Shown piece by piece: positions 62,375-64,000 of a DNA stretch of 64,000 bases. The position numbers and the translations under genes are program-made. The DNA is taken from contig JAXIVH010000014.1 in the NCBI GenBank assembly GCA_036785325.1, forward strand, positions 931,566-995,565, read 5' to 3'. Origin of the DNA: Urophycis tenuis. Taxonomy: Eukaryota; Chordata; Actinopteri; Gadiformes; Phycidae. Every line of letters starts with the position of its first letter. The stretch's first letter is position 1. The notes under the pieces are model-generated. The model saw nothing but the letters and a program-made list of their open reading frames with translations, did not search any database and was not told where the DNA came from.

Positions 62375-64000
62375 TAAGTGGGCTACTTTTGCAACATGTG
62401 CCGCTCCAGTCTATAATTAGGAACAGATACCGAGATGCAAAAGTGCACCGCGACGGCTTCCTCTGAGAAAAAAATAAGCCTTTTGAGAGGCTGCGAGATC
62501 CAACGTCTGTCCGGTCTCAACGCTCGCATGAGCCGAAGAAGCCGAAGGTGTCATCATCATCGTTATGATGATAAATGCAATGACCGATTGAAGTTGTGGA
62601 ATCTAGATTGGAATCTAGATATGAAGGCCCGTCAGTGAATATGCTGATAAAGATTGTAAATAATAATGCAAGAAACTGAAGGAAGTCTCGGGCTGCAGAC
62701 GATCAAATCCTATTTGAGTTTGACTGCATGGGGGCCGCATCTCAGGAGAAGGCATCTCCATTAAAATGTCCGCTGTTTATATCCAACGGTGTCGTCTTTG
62801 GATGCGAGTCAATAGCTGCCGGTGGTGTAAAAGTCTGATATGATTAGGCCGGAGTTACACACGACATTTTAACGACGGCACACACGAGAAATTCACGCTT
62901 GATTTCGGAGCTTTTAAAAGGGCATAACGCCTGTCCATCGTTGCTTCGGCCCCTTGACTTAACTCAGAGCCTTGGCATTTTAATGTAGCATAGCTAGACC
63001 TGTTTAGTACATAATAAACCAGTGGGGGTAGTGGGGAAAAAAAAGAAAAGAAAAAAAGTCTACCTTTTTTTTTATTTAGCCATTAAAAAAAAAAAAAAAA
63101 AAAAAAGAGCACTCCTTTTTGCTCGTTGACATCATGGCCAGATCGCTGCCCTCGCCGTCGTAGAAATAATCACCCCGCGCGGCGGTTACACGTCCTGCCC
63201 GTCGACCTCACCTCATAATTGAAGCCCTCTGCAACTCGCGTTTACGACGATGAGTCTGTGGCACACCAGCGCAGCAAGCAACCAGCGCCGCAGCGCCCTG
63301 TGAAGTCATGCCACCGCCGCAGCCCCGCAGCCCCTCTCGAAGCACCGGGCTTGTGGTCCCTGCTGCTGCTGTTTGTTTCCAAGAGGACCTTTTATGTCCA
63401 CCTCGGCACCTGTTTATTTGCTTTTTTAGCTGTAGCCCCCCAATTAAGCGTGTGATGTCATGTAGAAAGAAGCGTTAACGCTGTGCTCCGTTGGAATGGT
63501 TACGGTGCTCCTGGCCGTGGGGGGCGGGGGGGGGGGGGTTGCCTTGGTGGTTAGTCCGGAGAGACGCGTTGTTTCCATGATCTTCGGCGGTTTCAGTTAT
63601 TAACTTTATGGCAGAAATGGTAAATAAATGAGGCGGAAACGGTGGCGATGGCACAACTTTTGGCAGTGCGGAGGCGATGGCTCCTTGCCGGCGATTGACG
63701 CGACCGGCAGGATTGAAGACGATGCTGATCTCATCCAACACAGTCTCATGGTGGTTTGTGAAATAGTTATGAAATGTCATCTATTGATTGGTGTACATGG
63801 ACACAAATTTCCTCTTTTTTTTTCGTGACACTCGACTTTAAAACTAATGTATTTAAATGGAAGTATCTTTCGTGCCTGCACCACGTTTTTACAGTAAATA
63901 CTACAGTACCCATGAGCCTCTTGGTGAAGACCCCAGTTAAAGCTGCTCGAGGACCCGCCACCAGTTCTCTTTTAATGATATCCTAACCCTAGGATATCAT

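Overview
This is a nuclear stretch of a ray-finned (teleost) fish genome. The evidence is intron-split vertebrate genes, fish-type LINE, SINE and hAT repeats, and a very high load of (AC)n and (AG)n microsatellites. Such density is reminiscent of gadiform fish, but the species cannot be fixed from the sequence. No rRNA, true tRNA, CRISPR or prokaryotic features were found.

Layout. Bases 1-17,383 hold no recognisable exon and are probably an ADCK1 intron, with long microsatellites, an intact hAT-type MITE (1,043-1,511) and a SINE split by another MITE (7,615-8,300). The first two coding exons of ADCK1 lie on the minus strand at 17,384-17,901. SLIRP (minus, 20,268-21,340) and ALKBH1 (plus, 21,560-26,321) are complete and divergent across about 220 bp. 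As I recall the human locus, ALKBH1, SLIRP, SNW1 and ADCK1 lie in that order on chromosome 14. Here SNW1 is missing from between SLIRP and ADCK1.

Two tandem cytosolic sulfotransferase genes follow on the plus strand (28,427-40,596 and 48,567-52,324). Each has six coding exons with matching splice phases and an intact frame of 300 or 301 residues. The first is swollen by a 9 kb nest of LINEs in intron 2. Between the genes lies a transposon graveyard (41,248-45,680): a broken SWIM-finger ORF, a THAP-domain exon, two hAT elements, a MITE and nested SINEs.

The last gene (minus, 53,957-59,547) is a six-exon RING/B-box/coiled-coil/PRY-SPRY TRIM protein with an intact frame of 793 residues. Before its RING it carries an unusual array of six roughly 50-residue acidic, Pro/Ser-rich repeats encoded by a 150-bp minisatellite. 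One MITE lies just inside the splice donor of its third exon and another reaches its stop codon. Bases 59,548-64,000 show no gene.

How they relate: ADCK1, SLIRP and ALKBH1 form a conserved neighbourhood of genes with mitochondrial roles. The sulfotransferase pair (small-molecule conjugation) and the TRIM (probable E3 ubiquitin ligase) look like lineage-specific neighbours. No operon-like cooperation is implied. All exon models are my own reading of splice signals and reading phase, with no transcript support.
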